From Armatimonadota bacterium (lineage in GTDB: Bacteria; Armatimonadota; HRBIN16), in assembly GCA_028275265.1 (NCBI GenBank), contig JAPWUZ010000186.1, positions 1 to 5,433 of the forward strand: a stretch of DNA of 5,433 nucleotides, given 5' to 3'. Below the pieces are notes generated by a model. The model saw only the letters and a list, made by a program, of their open reading frames with translations. It made no database searches and was not told the origin of the DNA. This document shows positions 5,364-5,433 of this stretch, in pieces (positions within the stretch are counted from its first letter, which is position 1; every line of letters begins with the position of its first letter). The position numbers and the translations under genes are program-made.

Positions 5364-5397
5364 AAAGGGCGAGCAGGTGACCTGCTCGCCCTTTTTT
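5364..5397 (+). terminator. Strong intrinsic terminator after hppA
   Basis: The arm at 5364-5377 (AAAGGGCGAGCAGG) pairs perfectly with 5381-5394 (CCTGCTCGCCCTTT), giving up to 14 bp around a TGA loop, and six T run through 5392-5397. It lies 14 nt after the hppA stop and should end the transcript efficiently. Any gene starting at 5415 would need its own promoter or read-through, and only 17 bases separate them. Confidence 0.93.
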
Positions 5398-5414
5398 AGT
5401 CATAAGAGGATACG

Positions 5415-5433
5415 ATGGAAAGGCTGGTGCAAC
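5415..5433 (+). CDS. Probable start of a downstream gene, cut by the window edge
   Basis: An ATG at 5415 is preceded by GAGG at 5406-5409 (5-nt spacing), and the frame stays open to the end, giving only M-E-R-L-V-Q. The ribosome-binding site and the position just past a terminator support a real start, but six codons cannot identify the product. If real, it resembles the gap/pgk junction, where a gene also begins within 30 nt of a terminator. Confidence 0.45.

Overview
The window is a GC-rich bacterial chromosomal segment with every supported gene on the + strand. It holds the last codons of a protein with a copper-amine-oxidase-like (stalk-type) domain, a complete gap (glyceraldehyde-3-phosphate dehydrogenase), a complete pgk (phosphoglycerate kinase), a complete hppA (membrane-bound proton-pumping pyrophosphatase), and the probable first six codons of another gene. 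The stalk-type domain, strong AGGAGG ribosome-binding sites, consensus-like housekeeping promoters and the K+-independent class of pyrophosphatase would fit a deep-branching bacterium such as Armatimonadota or a relative. This placement is an inference from style and family content, not something the sequence proves.

Layout: 1-111 is the 3' end of the upstream gene. 112-358 is intergenic, with a sigma70-type extended -10 promoter at 251-279, an inverted repeat whose right arm overlaps the -35, and a leader with two mutually exclusive hairpins. gap (359-1372) is followed after 13 bases by a clear intrinsic terminator (1386-1409), and pgk (1435-2631) starts only 25 bases beyond it, so pgk probably depends on read-through. 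2632-2899 (268 bases) holds a hand-foldable 87-nt imperfect hairpin, then a perfect consensus promoter (TTGACA-17-TATAAT), a 10-bp perfect inverted repeat at the predicted transcription start, and tandem AGGAGG motifs. hppA (2900-5350) ends in a strong 14-bp-stem intrinsic terminator. A new start codon with a plausible ribosome-binding site lies at 5415.

Functionally, gap and pgk encode consecutive glycolytic steps that make NADH (possibly also NADPH) and ATP. hppA converts the pyrophosphate left over from biosynthesis into a transmembrane proton gradient. hppA has its own strong promoter and terminator, so it looks like an adjacent, separately controlled energy-conservation gene rather than a third member of the glycolytic operon. 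tpiA, a frequent neighbour of gap-pgk, is not present here.

The proteins are ordinary housekeeping enzymes, and I see no mobile element, CRISPR array, tRNA or rRNA. The items most worth a second look are non-coding: the 87-nt hairpin between pgk and hppA, the inverted repeat at the hppA transcription start, and the switch-like gap leader. Two protein details also merit attention: the replaced Leu-Pro pair in the GAPDH cofactor pocket, and a predicted signal peptide on the pyrophosphatase.
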